From: Agromyces italicus DSM 16388
GTDB lineage: Bacteria > Actinomycetota > Actinomycetes > Actinomycetales > Microbacteriaceae
Reading direction: 5' to 3'
Length of the DNA: 64,000 nucleotides
NCBI RefSeq assembly: GCF_000421545.1
Contig: NZ_ATXF01000005.1
Span: forward strand, 248,001 to 312,000
Shown here: one piece after another, positions 51,788-60,606 of the stretch
How the letters are laid out: each line of letters begins with the position of its first letter
Position numbering within the stretch: the first letter of the stretch is position 1
Notes under the pieces: generated by a model
What the model was told of the DNA's origin: nothing
Databases searched by the model: none
What the model saw: only the letters and a program-made list of their open reading frames with translations
Program-made: the position numbers and the translations under genes

Positions 51788-51876
51788 GCGGGTTGAGGAG
51801 GCGCCAGCGCCGTCTCGAGACCGATCCGAACGTGCGACAGGGTTTCGAGACGTCGCTTCGCTCCTCCTCAACCCGC
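51788..51876. repeat. Family-D repeat between hypothetical gene and thioesterase
   Basis: Perfect 13-bp outer arms (GCGGGTTGAGGAG at 51788-51800, complement at 51864-51876) and inner arms GTCTCGAGACC/GGTTTCGAGAC (about 51812-51822 and 51841-51851, one mismatch) form a long interrupted hairpin. It ends two bases before the TAATCT -10 of the next gene. Confidence 0.8.
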
Positions 51877-51890
51877 GTAATCTCGGTGGA

Positions 51891-52325
51891 ATGAGCATCT
51901 GGCACGGAGACCCCGAGGTCGAGTGGGCGAACTCCCGCAGCGAAGGCACCGCGCTCCGCGCGCTCGGCATCGAGATGACCGAGATCACCGAGACGTCGCT
52001 GAAGGGCCGCATGCCCGTCGACGAGCGCACGCGCCAGCCCGGCGGGGTGCTGCACGGCGGGGCATCCGTCGCGCTGGCGGAGACGCTGGCGAGCTGGGGC
52101 GCGACCTTCACCGTCGACCCCGCGCAGTTCTACTGCGTCGGCATGGAGATCAACGCGAACCATGTTCGCCCGGTCGCCGGGGGCTGGGTCTACGGCGAGG
52201 CCGCTCCGCTGACGCGGGGCCGCACCACCCAGGTGTGGGAGATCAGGATCACCCAGGAGGACGGCAAGCTCGTCTGCATCTCGCGCTGCACGATGGCCGT
52301 GCTGCCCAAGCCCTCGGAGTACTGA
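51891..52325 (+). CDS. Hotdog-fold thioesterase (PaaI/YbdB-like)
   Basis: This 144-residue acyl-CoA thioesterase-like protein has the catalytic-site stretch RQPGGVLHGGASVALAETLAS (about residues 43-63, with His51 and Glu60 as the usual pair). GMEINANHVRPVAGG and the late GRTTQVWEIRITQEDGKLVCISRCTMAV follow. It most resembles enzymes acting on small aromatic or enterobactin-type acyl-CoAs, but the substrate is unknown. The ATG at 51891 lies 7 nt behind TAATCT (leaderless). A family-D repeat lies immediately upstream. Confidence 0.9.
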   Translation: MSIWHGDPEVEWANSRSEGTALRALGIEMTEITETSLKGRMPVDERTRQPGGVLHGGASVALAETLASWGATFTVDPAQFYCVGMEINANHVRPVAGGWVYGEAAPLTRGRTTQVWEIRITQEDGKLVCISRCTMAVLPKPSEY

Positions 52326-52473
52326 CCGAAGCCCCGGTCCGACGCGCGGATGACACCCGGGCTGCGCATCTGAGCAGGCGCCGGCACGCGGCGGGCTCAC
52401 CCGCGCAGTATGGGAGAATCGACGAGGCCGGTTCCGGTCGCTCACCACACCCCCACGAGGAGCCATCGCTCGC

Positions 52474-53931
52474 ATGTGCGGCATCGTCGGCATCGTCTCC
52501 ACCGAGCCCGTCAACCAGCAGATCTACGACAGCCTGCTCCTCCTGCAGCACCGCGGGCAGGACTCCACGGGCATCGCGACCGCCGACGGCCCCGTCTTCC
52601 ACATGGCGAAGGCCCGCGGGCAGGTGCGCGAGGCGTTCCGCACGCGCGACATGCGCTCGCTCATCGGCAACATGGGCCTCGGCCATGTGCGCTACACGAC
52701 GAAGGGCGCCGCCGAGCGCGAGGAGGAAGCGCAGCCGTTCTACGTGAACGCGCCCTACGGCATCATCCTCGTGCACAACGGCAACCTCACGAACACCCGT
52801 GAGCTCTCGGGCGACCTGTTCTCGATCGATCGCCGCCACGTGAACTCGACGAGCGACACCGAAATGCTGCTGAACGTGCTCGCAACCGAACTGCAGGGTC
52901 AGATCAAGGGCCTCGAGCTCGACCCCGACCAGATCTTCGAAGCGGTCGCGAACGTGCACGAGCGCGTCGAGGGCTCGTACGCCGTCATCTCGATGATCGC
53001 CGGCTACGGCCTGCTCGCGTTCCGCGACCCCTTCGGCATCCGTCCGCTCATCCTCGGCAAGCGGGTCACCGAGGCCGGCCGCGACGAGTGGATCGTCGCA
53101 AGCGAGTCGCTCACGCTCGAGAACGGCGACTACGAGATCGTGCGCGACGTCGAGCCCGGCGAGGCGATCTTCATCACCCTCGACGGCGAGATGATCTCGC
53201 GCCAGTGCGCCGCGAACCCCGTGCTCATCCCCTGCTCCTTCGAGTACGTGTACCTCGCCCGCCCCGACTCGGTCATGAACGGCATCTCGGTCTACGAGTC
53301 GCGGCTGCGAATGGGCGACCGGCTCGCCGACACCGTCGCGACGCACATGCCCCTCGGCGACATCGACGTCGTCATGCCGATCCCCGACTCGTCGCGCCCC
53401 TCGGCGATGCAGGTCGCACAGAAGCTCGGCATCGAGTACCGCGAGGGCTTCTACAAGAACCGCTACGTCGGCCGCACCTTCATCATGCCGGGCCAGGCCG
53501 AGCGCAAACGCTCGGTGCGGCAGAAGCTCAACGCGATGGGCACCGAGTTCCGCGGCAAGAACATCCTCATCGTCGACGACTCGATCGTGCGCGGCACGAC
53601 ATCGCAGCAGATCGTGCAGATGGCCCGCGACGCCGGCGCCAACAAGGTGACGTTCGCCTCGGCGGCGCCCCCCGTGCGCTACCCGCACGTCTACGGCATC
53701 AACATGCCGAGCCGGCAGGAGCTCATCGCGCACGGCCGCAAGATCCCCGAGATCGCGGCCGAGCTCGGCGCCGACCACATGATCTACCAGGAGGTCGCCG
53801 ACCTTCAGGCGGCGATCACCGAAGGCACCTCGATCGAGCAGCTCGACCTCTCGTGCTTCACCGGCGAGTACGTCACCGGCACGGTCACCGAGGAGTACCT
53901 CGGCTGGGTGGAGCGCACACAACTCAGCTGA
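52474..53931 (+). CDS. purF: Amidophosphoribosyltransferase
   Basis: This 485-residue enzyme commits PRPP to purine synthesis, using glutamine to form phosphoribosylamine. The N-terminal nucleophile Cys2 is in MCGIVGIV with no propeptide. LLLLQHRGQDSTGIA and the VHNGNLTN glutaminase loops follow. The PRPP-binding motif is ILIVDDSIVRGTTS (about residue 365), with conserved VMPIPDSSRPSAMQVA upstream. Length is typical of actinobacterial PurF. It is followed by a strong hairpin. Confidence 0.98.
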   Translation: MCGIVGIVSTEPVNQQIYDSLLLLQHRGQDSTGIATADGPVFHMAKARGQVREAFRTRDMRSLIGNMGLGHVRYTTKGAAEREEEAQPFYVNAPYGIILVHNGNLTNTRELSGDLFSIDRRHVNSTSDTEMLLNVLATELQGQIKGLELDPDQIFEAVANVHERVEGSYAVISMIAGYGLLAFRDPFGIRPLILGKRVTEAGRDEWIVASESLTLENGDYEIVRDVEPGEAIFITLDGEMISRQCAANPVLIPCSFEYVYLARPDSVMNGISVYESRLRMGDRLADTVATHMPLGDIDVVMPIPDSSRPSAMQVAQKLGIEYREGFYKNRYVGRTFIMPGQAERKRSVRQKLNAMGTEFRGKNILIVDDSIVRGTTSQQIVQMARDAGANKVTFASAAPPVRYPHVYGINMPSRQELIAHGRKIPEIAAELGADHMIYQEVADLQAAITEGTSIEQLDLSCFTGEYVTGTVTEEYLGWVERTQLS

Positions 53932-53973
53932 TCGGTGCGCGGGGCGCGCCCGTGGGGTGTGCCCTGCGCGCGC

Positions 53974-54010
53974 CTACGTCACTGATCCGCCTGGGGCATC
54001 AGTGACGTAG
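53974..54010. terminator. Hairpin after purF
   Basis: Perfect 13-bp arms (CTACGTCACTGAT at 53974-53986, complement at 53998-54010) surround an 11-base loop 43 bp after the purF stop. A second stem (CTCCAGC/GCTGGAG, 54029-54056) follows. They lie between convergent genes and probably stop transcription from both sides. Confidence 0.75.
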
Positions 54011-54107
54011 TGCTTGCGCCGCGGGCATCTCCAGCGGTTGCGCCGTTCAGCTGGAGCGCGTCCGGCAAGGTGCGCGAGCCCCCGTAACGACGACCGCGGC
54101 TGGCGAT

Positions 54108-54980
54108 CTACCCGACGGTATGCCTCACCGACTCGAAGATGCGTGCGAAACCCTCCGCGCCGAGCCCCACACCGCGCTGGCGCTCGATGAGAGACTGCAC
54201 CATCGCGAGCGGCACAGCGCCGACTCCGGCTTCGTCGGCTGCCTCGAGCATCTTCGACAAGTCGGAGAAGTCGAGACTCTGCTGCCCGGCGACCGTGTAG
54301 TCGCCTCCGTCGATCACGCGGCCGTAGCCCGCGAGTTCGCCCGTCATCGCCGACAGCCAAGCCGCCGAGCGCTCGGCGAACGCCGTTGCGGAGACGCCCG
54401 CGGTGGCGACCAGCGCCGCGCCCTGCATGTACCCCGCGAACATCACGTACATGCCCGAGAGCAGTGCGATGTCGTAGAGCGAAGCGAGGCCGGGGTCGGC
54501 GCCCAGATAGCTGCTCGTGCCCCAGCGGTCGAGTACGTTGCGGTAACGCTCGAACGAGCTCTGATCGCCGCTGTACAGAATCTCGCTGCCGGGACCGCCG
54601 ATCATCGACGGGACGGCCATGATGCCGCCGTCGAGCGCCGCGATGCCGCCGGCTCGCGCCCAGAGCCCGAGCTCGCGCGCCTGCTCGGGCGAAGTGGTGG
54701 TGAGGTTGACGAGTACCCGGCCATGCAGGCGGTCTACGATCGGGTCGAGCGTCTCATGCACCGAATCGTGGTCGAACAGGCAGACGACGACGAGCTCGGA
54801 CGCGTCGATCGCGACGCCAGCGCTCGGCGCCTCGATGGCACCGTCTTCGATGAGCCGCTCGGCTCGGCCGGGCGTGCGGTTCCACACGGTGACCGTGTGG
54901 CCTGCCCCGAGCAGGGCGGCCGCGAGCGCCCGCCCCATCTCGCCGAGGCCGAGGATGCTGACGGTGACGGGTGCGTTCAT
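54108..54980 (-). CDS. NAD(P)-dependent beta-hydroxyacid dehydrogenase/imine-reductase-like protein
   Basis: This 290-residue enzyme has an N-terminal Rossmann domain (VSILGLGEMGRALAAALLGAGHTVTVWNRTPGRAE, with GxGxMG and Arg at the NADP-phosphate position). The catalytic-loop region is DGGIMAVPSMIGGPGSEILYSG (about residues 112-133), and a helical C-terminal domain mediates dimerisation. That loop, with MAVP rather than DAPVSGG, matches imine-reductase-like members more than 3-hydroxyisobutyrate dehydrogenases. It is divergent from an HxlR regulator that probably controls it. A GAGAGG site precedes the ATG at 54980. Confidence 0.87.
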   Translation of the reverse strand: MNAPVTVSILGLGEMGRALAAALLGAGHTVTVWNRTPGRAERLIEDGAIEAPSAGVAIDASELVVVCLFDHDSVHETLDPIVDRLHGRVLVNLTTTSPEQARELGLWARAGGIAALDGGIMAVPSMIGGPGSEILYSGDQSSFERYRNVLDRWGTSSYLGADPGLASLYDIALLSGMYVMFAGYMQGAALVATAGVSATAFAERSAAWLSAMTGELAGYGRVIDGGDYTVAGQQSLDFSDLSKMLEAADEAGVGAVPLAMVQSLIERQRGVGLGAEGFARIFESVRHTVG

Positions 54981-55100
54981 GCTGGTGTCCTCTCGTTCGG
55001 AAGTTTCTCTGGCTGCACGTCGTCGGTGTTCCGGTGCCGACCAGCACCGCAATACTGTCGCGCTACTGTGGGACAGACAAGTACCCACTATTTGGTGCAA

Positions 55101-55116
55101 TACCCTCCTCAGGGTA
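55101..55116. promoter_or_regulatory. HxlR operator candidate
   Basis: TACCCT-CCTC-AGGGTA is a perfect 6-bp palindrome, preceded at 55081 by a related half-site (GTACCC). It lies 18 bp before the HxlR-family gene and in the gap shared with the divergent oxidoreductase. Confidence 0.5.
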
Positions 55117-55133
55117 AGTAAGAAGGAGCCACG

Positions 55134-55496
55134 ATGCCTGGAGAACCCCGAAGCGGCCCGTACATCTGCGGGATCGACGCCGCTATGGACGTCGTCTCCG
55201 GCAAATGGAAGTCCTTGATCCTGTGGGAACTCGACGCCGGCACCCGGCGCTTCGGCGAGCTGCGCCGCGGGCTTCCCGGGGTCAGCGAGAAGATGCTGAT
55301 CCAGCATCTGCGCGAACTCGAACTCGACGGCCTCGTGCACCGCGAGGTCTACCGCGAAGTGCCACCACGGGTCGAGTACTCACTCACCGAACTCGGTCGA
55401 GAGTTGAACGCTGCACTCGAACCGCTCGCCGAGTGGGGACGCCGGCGTATGGAGCTGATCGGCGCTGAACGCGTCGAACTGCCGTCGACCGCCTGA
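55134..55496 (+). CDS. HxlR-family transcriptional regulator
   Basis: This 120-residue winged-helix protein has the family opening CGIDAAMDVVSGKWKSLILWELDAGTRRFGELRRGLPGVSEKMLIQHLRELELDGLV (about residues 12-67) and the wing VPPRVEYSLTELGREL. The single Cys12 is at the position used for redox or electrophile sensing in this family. It is divergent from the NAD(P)-dependent reductase gene, so it likely controls that gene in response to reactive carbonyl-type compounds (inference). AAGGAG lies upstream of the ATG. Confidence 0.92.
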   Translation: MPGEPRSGPYICGIDAAMDVVSGKWKSLILWELDAGTRRFGELRRGLPGVSEKMLIQHLRELELDGLVHREVYREVPPRVEYSLTELGRELNAALEPLAEWGRRRMELIGAERVELPSTA

Positions 55497-55553
55497 GCGC
55501 CCGCCGCCGAATCGCGTTCATGACCTCCCGGGGGACTCCGGATGACTGTACGG

Positions 55554-55979
55554 CTAGCCGCCGACGCGGTGCGTCTCGTCGTGCTCGGCGAGGGCGCGCG
55601 TCGCTCGCCGCGACATCGCCCGATCGACGATGAGCGCGACGAGCGCACCGAGACCGACGCCGATCACGACGCCGCAGACGAGCAGGAAGCCGAACACCTG
55701 GCTCTGGCTGTAGGTGAAGTCGTCGGCCATGCGCTCGGCGAGCTCCGCCTCGCTGGGCGCGAACGAGATCGAGAGCACGAGTGCGACGATCGCTCCCACG
55801 ACGGCTCCGGCCGCGATGAACGCACCGTAACGAGGGCTGCGGCGCACGACGACCTCGTCGCGGCTCGCCTCGGTGCGGTACTGCGGCTCGGGCGCCGACC
55901 CGGTCGGCGTCGCGGATGCCTCGGACGGCACCTGCCCGGCGGGCTCGGGGGTCTCGGGCTGATCGTGGGTGTCGCTCAC
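55554..55979 (-). CDS. Hypothetical membrane protein with two helices
   Basis: This is a 141-residue protein. The N-terminal third is disordered and rich in Pro, Glu and Thr. Then come two hydrophobic helices (YGAFIAAGAVVGAIVALVLSISF, about residues 50-72, and VFGFLLVCGVVIGVGLGALVALIVD, about 93-117) and a charged tail. It resembles actinobacterial proteins of unknown function that occur near purine genes. The GTG at 55979 was chosen because it is 6 nt behind GACAAT. An ATG at 55997 is the alternative. Confidence 0.6.
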   Translation of the reverse strand: MSDTHDQPETPEPAGQVPSEASATPTGSAPEPQYRTEASRDEVVVRRSPRYGAFIAAGAVVGAIVALVLSISFAPSEAELAERMADDFTYSQSQVFGFLLVCGVVIGVGLGALVALIVDRAMSRRATRALAEHDETHRVGG

Positions 55980-56034
55980 CCCACCATTGTCTCGCATCGG
56001 GCTGGGCGATCGCCCCGGAACTCCGACCGGCGCC

Positions 56035-57108
56035 CTACCCGACCGACCTCATGAACGCATCGAGCTCGTCGGCGACGAGCTGCGGCTCCTCGAAGGCGAG
56101 GAAGTGGCCGCCGCGCCCCGGCGTCGAGTACTGCCGGATGTCGCTCGCGGCTCGTTCGGCGATCGACCGCGGGAAGAGCTCGAACGGCGGTTCGCAGCTC
56201 AGCGTGACCGCGACGGGCACCGTGATCATGGGGCGAGGCGAGTTCTCGGGGTAGTCGAGGTACTGGCGGAACGAGGTGCCGATCGACTCCGTCACCCAGT
56301 ACAGGGTGAGCAGCTCGCACAGCGAGTCGCGGTCGAAGCGCGACTCGAGGTCGCCGCCGCAGTCGCTCCACGCACGCAGCTTGTCGACGATCCAGGCCGC
56401 GAGGCCGACCGGCGAGTCGACGAGCGCCGCCGCGATCGTGTCGGGCCGGGTGCCCATGATCGCGCTGTAGCCCGAGTCCCACTCGCCACGGGCGTCGTCG
56501 GCGTCGAGGAACGCCTGCTCCTCGGGTGCGACGGGCGAGGCGTCGAAGCTCGCGGGGAACGGCCCGTGGATCATGTGCACGCCCGCGACCTCGTCGGGAT
56601 AGGTCGCGCCCAGCCAACTCGCGACGACACCGCCGATGTCGCCGCCGAATACGAAATACCGCTCGTAGCCGAGGGTCTCGGTCATGAGCGAGTGGTACCG
56701 CTCGGCCATCGCGGCGCGTGTCAACGGCCCTTCGGGGAGCTCGGACCAGCCGAACCCGGGCAGCGACGGGATGACGACATCGACCTCGAGCAACTCGGCG
56801 AGCGGCAGCATCTCGAGGAAGCTGCTCGGCCAGCCGTGCGCGAGCAGCACGGGCGGGCGGCTCGCATCGCGGCGCAGGTGCACGAAGTGCTGCCCCCGAT
56901 CGATGAACTGGGGGTACGCGTTCAGCCGGTGCTCTGCCGCGCGCCAGTCGAAGTCGTGCGCCCAGTGGTCGACGAGGGTTCGGAGGAACGACGGGTCTGC
57001 GCCCGCCTCCCACCCGGCTGCGCTCGGCGCACTGAATCGCGATCGTTCGAGGCGTGCGCGCAGCTCGTCGAGCACGTCGGATCCGACGGCGATCGTGAAT
57101 GCTTCCAT
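56035..57108 (-). CDS. Epoxide hydrolase-family alpha/beta hydrolase
   Basis: This 357-residue enzyme has an N-terminal epoxide-hydrolase domain (DVLDELRARLERSRFSAP, then WRAAEHRLNAYPQFI) and an alpha/beta-hydrolase core. The oxyanion motif HGWP is in LLAHGWPSSFLEMLPLAE (about residue 90). The nucleophile Asp in FGGDIGGVVASWLGATYP (about residue 155) and the late catalytic His in GRGGHFLAFEEPQL complete the triad. It should open epoxides to diols. The substrate is unknown. The ATG at 57108 lies 6 nt behind TAGCAT (leaderless). Confidence 0.88.
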   Translation of the reverse strand: MEAFTIAVGSDVLDELRARLERSRFSAPSAAGWEAGADPSFLRTLVDHWAHDFDWRAAEHRLNAYPQFIDRGQHFVHLRRDASRPPVLLAHGWPSSFLEMLPLAELLEVDVVIPSLPGFGWSELPEGPLTRAAMAERYHSLMTETLGYERYFVFGGDIGGVVASWLGATYPDEVAGVHMIHGPFPASFDASPVAPEEQAFLDADDARGEWDSGYSAIMGTRPDTIAAALVDSPVGLAAWIVDKLRAWSDCGGDLESRFDRDSLCELLTLYWVTESIGTSFRQYLDYPENSPRPMITVPVAVTLSCEPPFELFPRSIAERAASDIRQYSTPGRGGHFLAFEEPQLVADELDAFMRSVG

Positions 57109-57155
57109 GCTCGGATGCTACGGCGTGCGGCCGACCCTCCCGTGCCGCCGCCCGA

Positions 57156-57548
57156 TCAGGCGACCGGGAGCAGCCCGTCGAGCTCGGCGCGCTGCCCCGA
57201 GGCGTGCATGCGCCCGCTCGCACGCGCGTGGGCCCACGACAGGCGGCCGGTCGCGAGTGCGAGCCAGGTCGAGGCATCCGTCTCGATCACGTTCGGCGGC
57301 GTGCCACGCGTATGCTTGGGGCCCTCGACGCACTGCACGGCCGCGTACGGCGGCACGCGCACCTCGAGGGTGCCGCCGGGGGCCCGTTCGGCGAGCAGTT
57401 GCAGCGAGTAGCGCACCGCGAGCGCGAGCGTCGTGCGGTCGATCGAGGATGCCGCGGCCGCGACATCCCCGTCGTGCTGATCGGCGATCGCGACGATCGT
57501 CGCGATCGCCGCCCGCCCGATGTCGTCGCCGATCCTCGCCCGTGCCAT
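57156..57548 (-). CDS. Sterol-carrier-like (SCP2-type) family protein
   Basis: This is a 130-residue soluble protein. The middle has LALAVRYSLQLLAERAPGGTLEVRVPPYAAVQCVEGPKHTRGTPPNVIETDASTWLALATGRLSW, the pattern of the actinobacterial sterol-carrier family protein usually found beside purD/purF. It probably binds a lipid-like or nucleotide ligand, but no activity is known. The ATG at 57548 has GGGAGG upstream. It is divergent from purD, and an inverted repeat lies in the gap. Confidence 0.85.
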   Translation of the reverse strand: MARARIGDDIGRAAIATIVAIADQHDGDVAAAASSIDRTTLALAVRYSLQLLAERAPGGTLEVRVPPYAAVQCVEGPKHTRGTPPNVIETDASTWLALATGRLSWAHARASGRMHASGQRAELDGLLPVA

Positions 57549-57573
57549 ACCCCCATCCTCCCCCGCCCGCTCC

Positions 57574-57663
57574 CGTTTCTCAGGAGCGGGGCCCCGAAGC
57601 GCATGCTTCTCACGAGAAATCCGGCCCGGATCGGGCACCTGGGACAGATCCTCCTGAGAAACG
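57574..57663. repeat. Inverted repeat in the divergent sterol-carrier/purD gap
   Basis: Perfect 13-bp arms (CGTTTCTCAGGAG at 57574-57586, complement at 57651-57663) enclose 64 bases. It lies between divergent genes and therefore cannot be a terminator for either. It could be an operator or a mobile repeat. Confidence 0.75.
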
Positions 57664-57717
57664 TCGGTGGGGGAGGGGATCGACGGGGCGCCCGGCTGGA
57701 CGCGGTAGCCTGAACCG

Positions 57718-59061
57718 GTGAAAATCCTCGTCCTCGGCTCGGGCGCGCGCGAGCACGCCATCATCCTCGCGCTCCTCGATGAGGAGGCCGGGCACGAGAT
57801 CATCGCCGCCCCGGGCAACGCGGGCATCGCGGCATCCCCCACCTCCTCGGCGCGCGGCAGCGTGACCACCGTGGCGCTCGACGCGAGCGACCCCGAACTC
57901 GTCACCGAGTACGCCCGCGACAGCGGCGTCGGGCTCGTCGTCGTCGGCCCCGAGGCACCGCTCGTCGCGGGGGTGGCCGACGCGGTCCGTGCCGCCGGCA
58001 TCCCCGTGTTCGGGCCGGGCAGGCAGGCCGCGGCCCTCGAGGGATCGAAGACCTTCGCCAAGCGCATCATGGAGGCGGCGAACGTGCCGACCGGCCGCGC
58101 GAAGCTCATCTCCGAGTTCGACGAGGTCGCGGCGACGCTCGACGAGTTCGGCGCCCCCTACGTCGTGAAGGCCGACGGCCTCGCGGCCGGCAAGGGCGTG
58201 CTCGTCACCGACGATCGCGACGCCGCGCTCGCGCACGCCGCCCACTACCTTCAGCAGGGCCCCGTGCTCGTCGAGGAGTTCCTCGACGGCCAGGAGGTCT
58301 CGCTGTTCCTCCTCTCCGACGGCACGAACGTGCTGCCGCTCTCGCCCGCGCAGGACTACAAGCGCCTCCGCGACGGCGACGCCGGCCCCAACACGGGCGG
58401 CATGGGCGCCTACTCGCCGCTGCCCTGGCTCGACGACGCGGTCGACGGTCGCGGCGGCCGGTTCGGCAGCGAGCGGGCCTTCGTCGACGAGGTCATCGAG
58501 ACCATCGCCCTGCCGACGGTGCGGCGACTCGCCGACGAGCAGACCCCGTTCGTCGGCCTGCTCTACGCGGGGCTCATCCTCACCTCGCGGGGCATTCGCG
58601 TGATCGAGTTCAACGCGCGCTTCGGCGACCCCGAGACCCAGGTCGTGCTGCCCCGCCTCGAGACCCCGCTCTCGGGCCTGCTGCTCGCGGCGGCCACGGG
58701 CGGGCTCGGCGAGCTGCCGCGCCCGGTGTTCAGCGCCGACGCCGCCGTGACCGTCGTGCTCGCGAGCGAGGGCTACCCCGAGTCGCCCGCGACGGGCCGG
58801 GCCATCGAGGGGCTCGACGCCGCGGCATCCGTGCCAGGGGTGCACCTCGCCCACGCCGCGACCGCCGTCGGCGCCCTGCCCGACGAGGCCCAGCCCGGCG
58901 ACGAGGCCCCGTTGCTCTCGACCGGCGGGCGCGTGCTCAACGTCGTCGCCGTGGGCGACGGCTTCGCCGAGGCCCGGCGCCGGGCCTACGAGGCGTTGGG
59001 GCGCATCCGCCTCGACGGCGCCCAGTACCGTACCGACATCGCGGCGCGCGTCGCCGAATAA
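57718..59061 (+). CDS. purD: Phosphoribosylamine-glycine ligase (GAR synthetase)
   Basis: This 447-residue ATP-grasp enzyme joins phosphoribosylamine to glycine, the second step of purine synthesis. Seen are the N-terminal KILVLGSGAREHAI, GPEAPLVAGVADAVRAAGIPVFGPGRQAAALEGSKTFAKRIM, the ATP-grasp lysine stretch YVVKADGLAAGKGVLV, GGMGAYSPLPW and IEFNARFGDPETQ. The GTG start at 57718 is 6 nt behind TAGCCT (57706-57711), so it is leaderless. The purC gene follows after 19 bp in the same direction. Confidence 0.98.
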   Translation: MKILVLGSGAREHAIILALLDEEAGHEIIAAPGNAGIAASPTSSARGSVTTVALDASDPELVTEYARDSGVGLVVVGPEAPLVAGVADAVRAAGIPVFGPGRQAAALEGSKTFAKRIMEAANVPTGRAKLISEFDEVAATLDEFGAPYVVKADGLAAGKGVLVTDDRDAALAHAAHYLQQGPVLVEEFLDGQEVSLFLLSDGTNVLPLSPAQDYKRLRDGDAGPNTGGMGAYSPLPWLDDAVDGRGGRFGSERAFVDEVIETIALPTVRRLADEQTPFVGLLYAGLILTSRGIRVIEFNARFGDPETQVVLPRLETPLSGLLLAAATGGLGELPRPVFSADAAVTVVLASEGYPESPATGRAIEGLDAAASVPGVHLAHAATAVGALPDEAQPGDEAPLLSTGGRVLNVVAVGDGFAEARRRAYEALGRIRLDGAQYRTDIAARVAE

Positions 59062-59080
59062 CCCAGCACGAGGAGCGAGC

Positions 59081-60037
59081 ATGAACGAGAGCGGCGAACT
59101 GCCCGGCTGGACCCACGTCTATTCGGGCAAGGTGCGCGACCTGTACGTGCCGACGAAGCTGATGACCGACGACGACAGCTGGACCGGCGACCCGCTCGCC
59201 GTCTCCCCCGTCGTGCTCGTCGTCGCGAGCGACCGGGTGAGCGCGTACGACCATGTGCTCGAGCCGGCGATCCCCGGCAAGGGGGCCATGCTCACCTCGC
59301 TCACCCACTGGTGGTTCGATCAGTTGCCCCAGGTGCCGAACCACTTGGCGCACCCGCTCGACGACCGGCTCGAAGTGCTCGAGCTGCCCGATGTGCCGGC
59401 CGAGGTCGCCGATCGGGCGACGCTCTGCCGCACGCTCGACATGTTCCCGATCGAGTGCGTGGTGCGCGGCTACCTCACCGGCGGCGGCTACAAGGAGTAC
59501 GTCGCGACGGGGGCGATCGGCGGCATCCCGCTGCCCGAGCGCCTCCAGAACGGCGACCGCCTGCCCGAACCGGTCTACACCCCCGCGTGGAAGGCCCCGT
59601 TCGGCGAGCATGACGAGAACATCTCGTACGAGCGCACCGTCGAACTCGTCGGCGAGGTCGTCGCCGAGCAGTTGCGGGCGCTCTCGCTCGAGATCTTCGC
59701 GAACGCGCAGGAGATCGCCGAGCAGCGCGGGCTCATCCTCGCCGACACGAAGTTCGAGTTCGGCGCCGACCGCGCGACGGGCATCGTGACGCTCGCCGAC
59801 GAGGTGCTCACGAGCGATTCGAGTCGCTATTGGGATGCCGCGGTGTTCGCCTCGGCCGCGACGCCCGAGCTGCGCATGGCGAGCTTCGACAAGCAGATCG
59901 TGCGCGACTGGCTCGCCGCCAACTGGGATCAGGATGTCTCGGAGACGCCGCCGACCCTCCCCCACGAGATCGTCGCGCAGACGGCGGCGCGCTACCGCGA
60001 GCTGCTCGAGCGGCTCGAGCGTCCTTCCGCTGGTTGA
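59081..60037 (+). CDS. purC: Phosphoribosylaminoimidazole-succinocarboxamide synthase
   Basis: This 318-residue SAICAR synthetase uses ATP to join CAIR and aspartate. Family stretches are YSGKVRDLYV, VASDRVSAYDHVLEPAIPGKGAMLTSLTHWWF, ECVVRGYLTGGGYKEY, EPVYTPAWKAPFGEHDENISYE and LILADTKFEFG, followed by DEVLTSDSSRYW. AGGAG lies 7 nt before the ATG. The last six codons and the stop are supplied by the first unit of a 35-bp tandem repeat, so the original C-terminus may have been altered. Confidence 0.97.
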   Translation: MNESGELPGWTHVYSGKVRDLYVPTKLMTDDDSWTGDPLAVSPVVLVVASDRVSAYDHVLEPAIPGKGAMLTSLTHWWFDQLPQVPNHLAHPLDDRLEVLELPDVPAEVADRATLCRTLDMFPIECVVRGYLTGGGYKEYVATGAIGGIPLPERLQNGDRLPEPVYTPAWKAPFGEHDENISYERTVELVGEVVAEQLRALSLEIFANAQEIAEQRGLILADTKFEFGADRATGIVTLADEVLTSDSSRYWDAAVFASAATPELRMASFDKQIVRDWLAANWDQDVSETPPTLPHEIVAQTAARYRELLERLERPSAG

Positions 60038-60137
60038 GGAGCGAGCGCAGCGAGCGTCCTTCCGCCGGTTGAGGAGCGAGCGCAGCGAGCGTCCTTCCGC
60101 TGGTTGAGGAGCGAGCGCAGCGAGCGTCTCGAAACCG
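60021..60137. repeat. Three tandem 35-bp family-D repeats ending in GTCTCGAAACC
   Basis: Units at 60021-60055, 60056-60090 and 60091-60125 each contain GGTTGAGGAGCGAGCGCAGC. A terminal half (GTCTCGAAACC, 60126-60136) completes the element seen inverted at 47442 and 51788. The first unit carries the purC stop codon. Confidence 0.9.
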
Positions 60138-60176
60138 CCCGGCCCCTTCGCCTCCGCCCTGTGCCAGAGTGGTGAC

Positions 60177-60596
60177 GTGAACCTCGACGATCTGGTGCGC
60201 CTGCGCCGGGCCCGCGACACGATGGACCGCGACTACGAGCAGCCGCTCGACGTCGAGGCGCTCGCGCGCGTCGCGCTGATGTCGTCGGGGCACTTCTCGC
60301 GCAGCTTCCGCGAGGCCTACGGCGAGACGCCGTACGGCTACCTGATGACCCGGCGCATCGAGCGGGCGAAGGCGCTGCTGCGCCGAGGCGACCTCAGCGT
60401 GACCGAGGTCTGCTTCGCGGTCGGCTGTACCTCGCTCGGCTCGTTCAGCTCGCGCTTCCGCGAGCTCGTCGGCGAGAGCCCGAGCGCCTATCGCGCCCGC
60501 TCGCACGAGGTCGCCGCGCCCATCCCCGCGTGCATCGTGAAGGTGCAGACGAGACCCGTCAGAAATGGAGAAGCGGGTCAGGCCTCGCCTCGGTAG
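60177..60596 (+). CDS. AraC-family transcriptional regulator (DNA-binding domain only)
   Basis: This 139-residue protein consists mainly of the two helix-turn-helix units of AraC proteins: LDVEALARVALMSSGHFSRSFREAYGETPYGYLMTRRIERAKALLRRG, then LSVTEVCFAVGCTSLGSFSSRFRELVGESPSAYR. There is no ligand-binding domain and only a short tail (CIVKVQTRP). The GTG start is 6 nt behind CAGAGT. A VOC-family gene starts 11 bp after its stop, a common pairing in actinobacteria, so the regulator probably acts on that gene and itself. Confidence 0.92.
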   Translation: MNLDDLVRLRRARDTMDRDYEQPLDVEALARVALMSSGHFSRSFREAYGETPYGYLMTRRIERAKALLRRGDLSVTEVCFAVGCTSLGSFSSRFRELVGESPSAYRARSHEVAAPIPACIVKVQTRPVRNGEAGQASPR

Positions 60597-60606
60597 CGTC
60601 GGGGTC

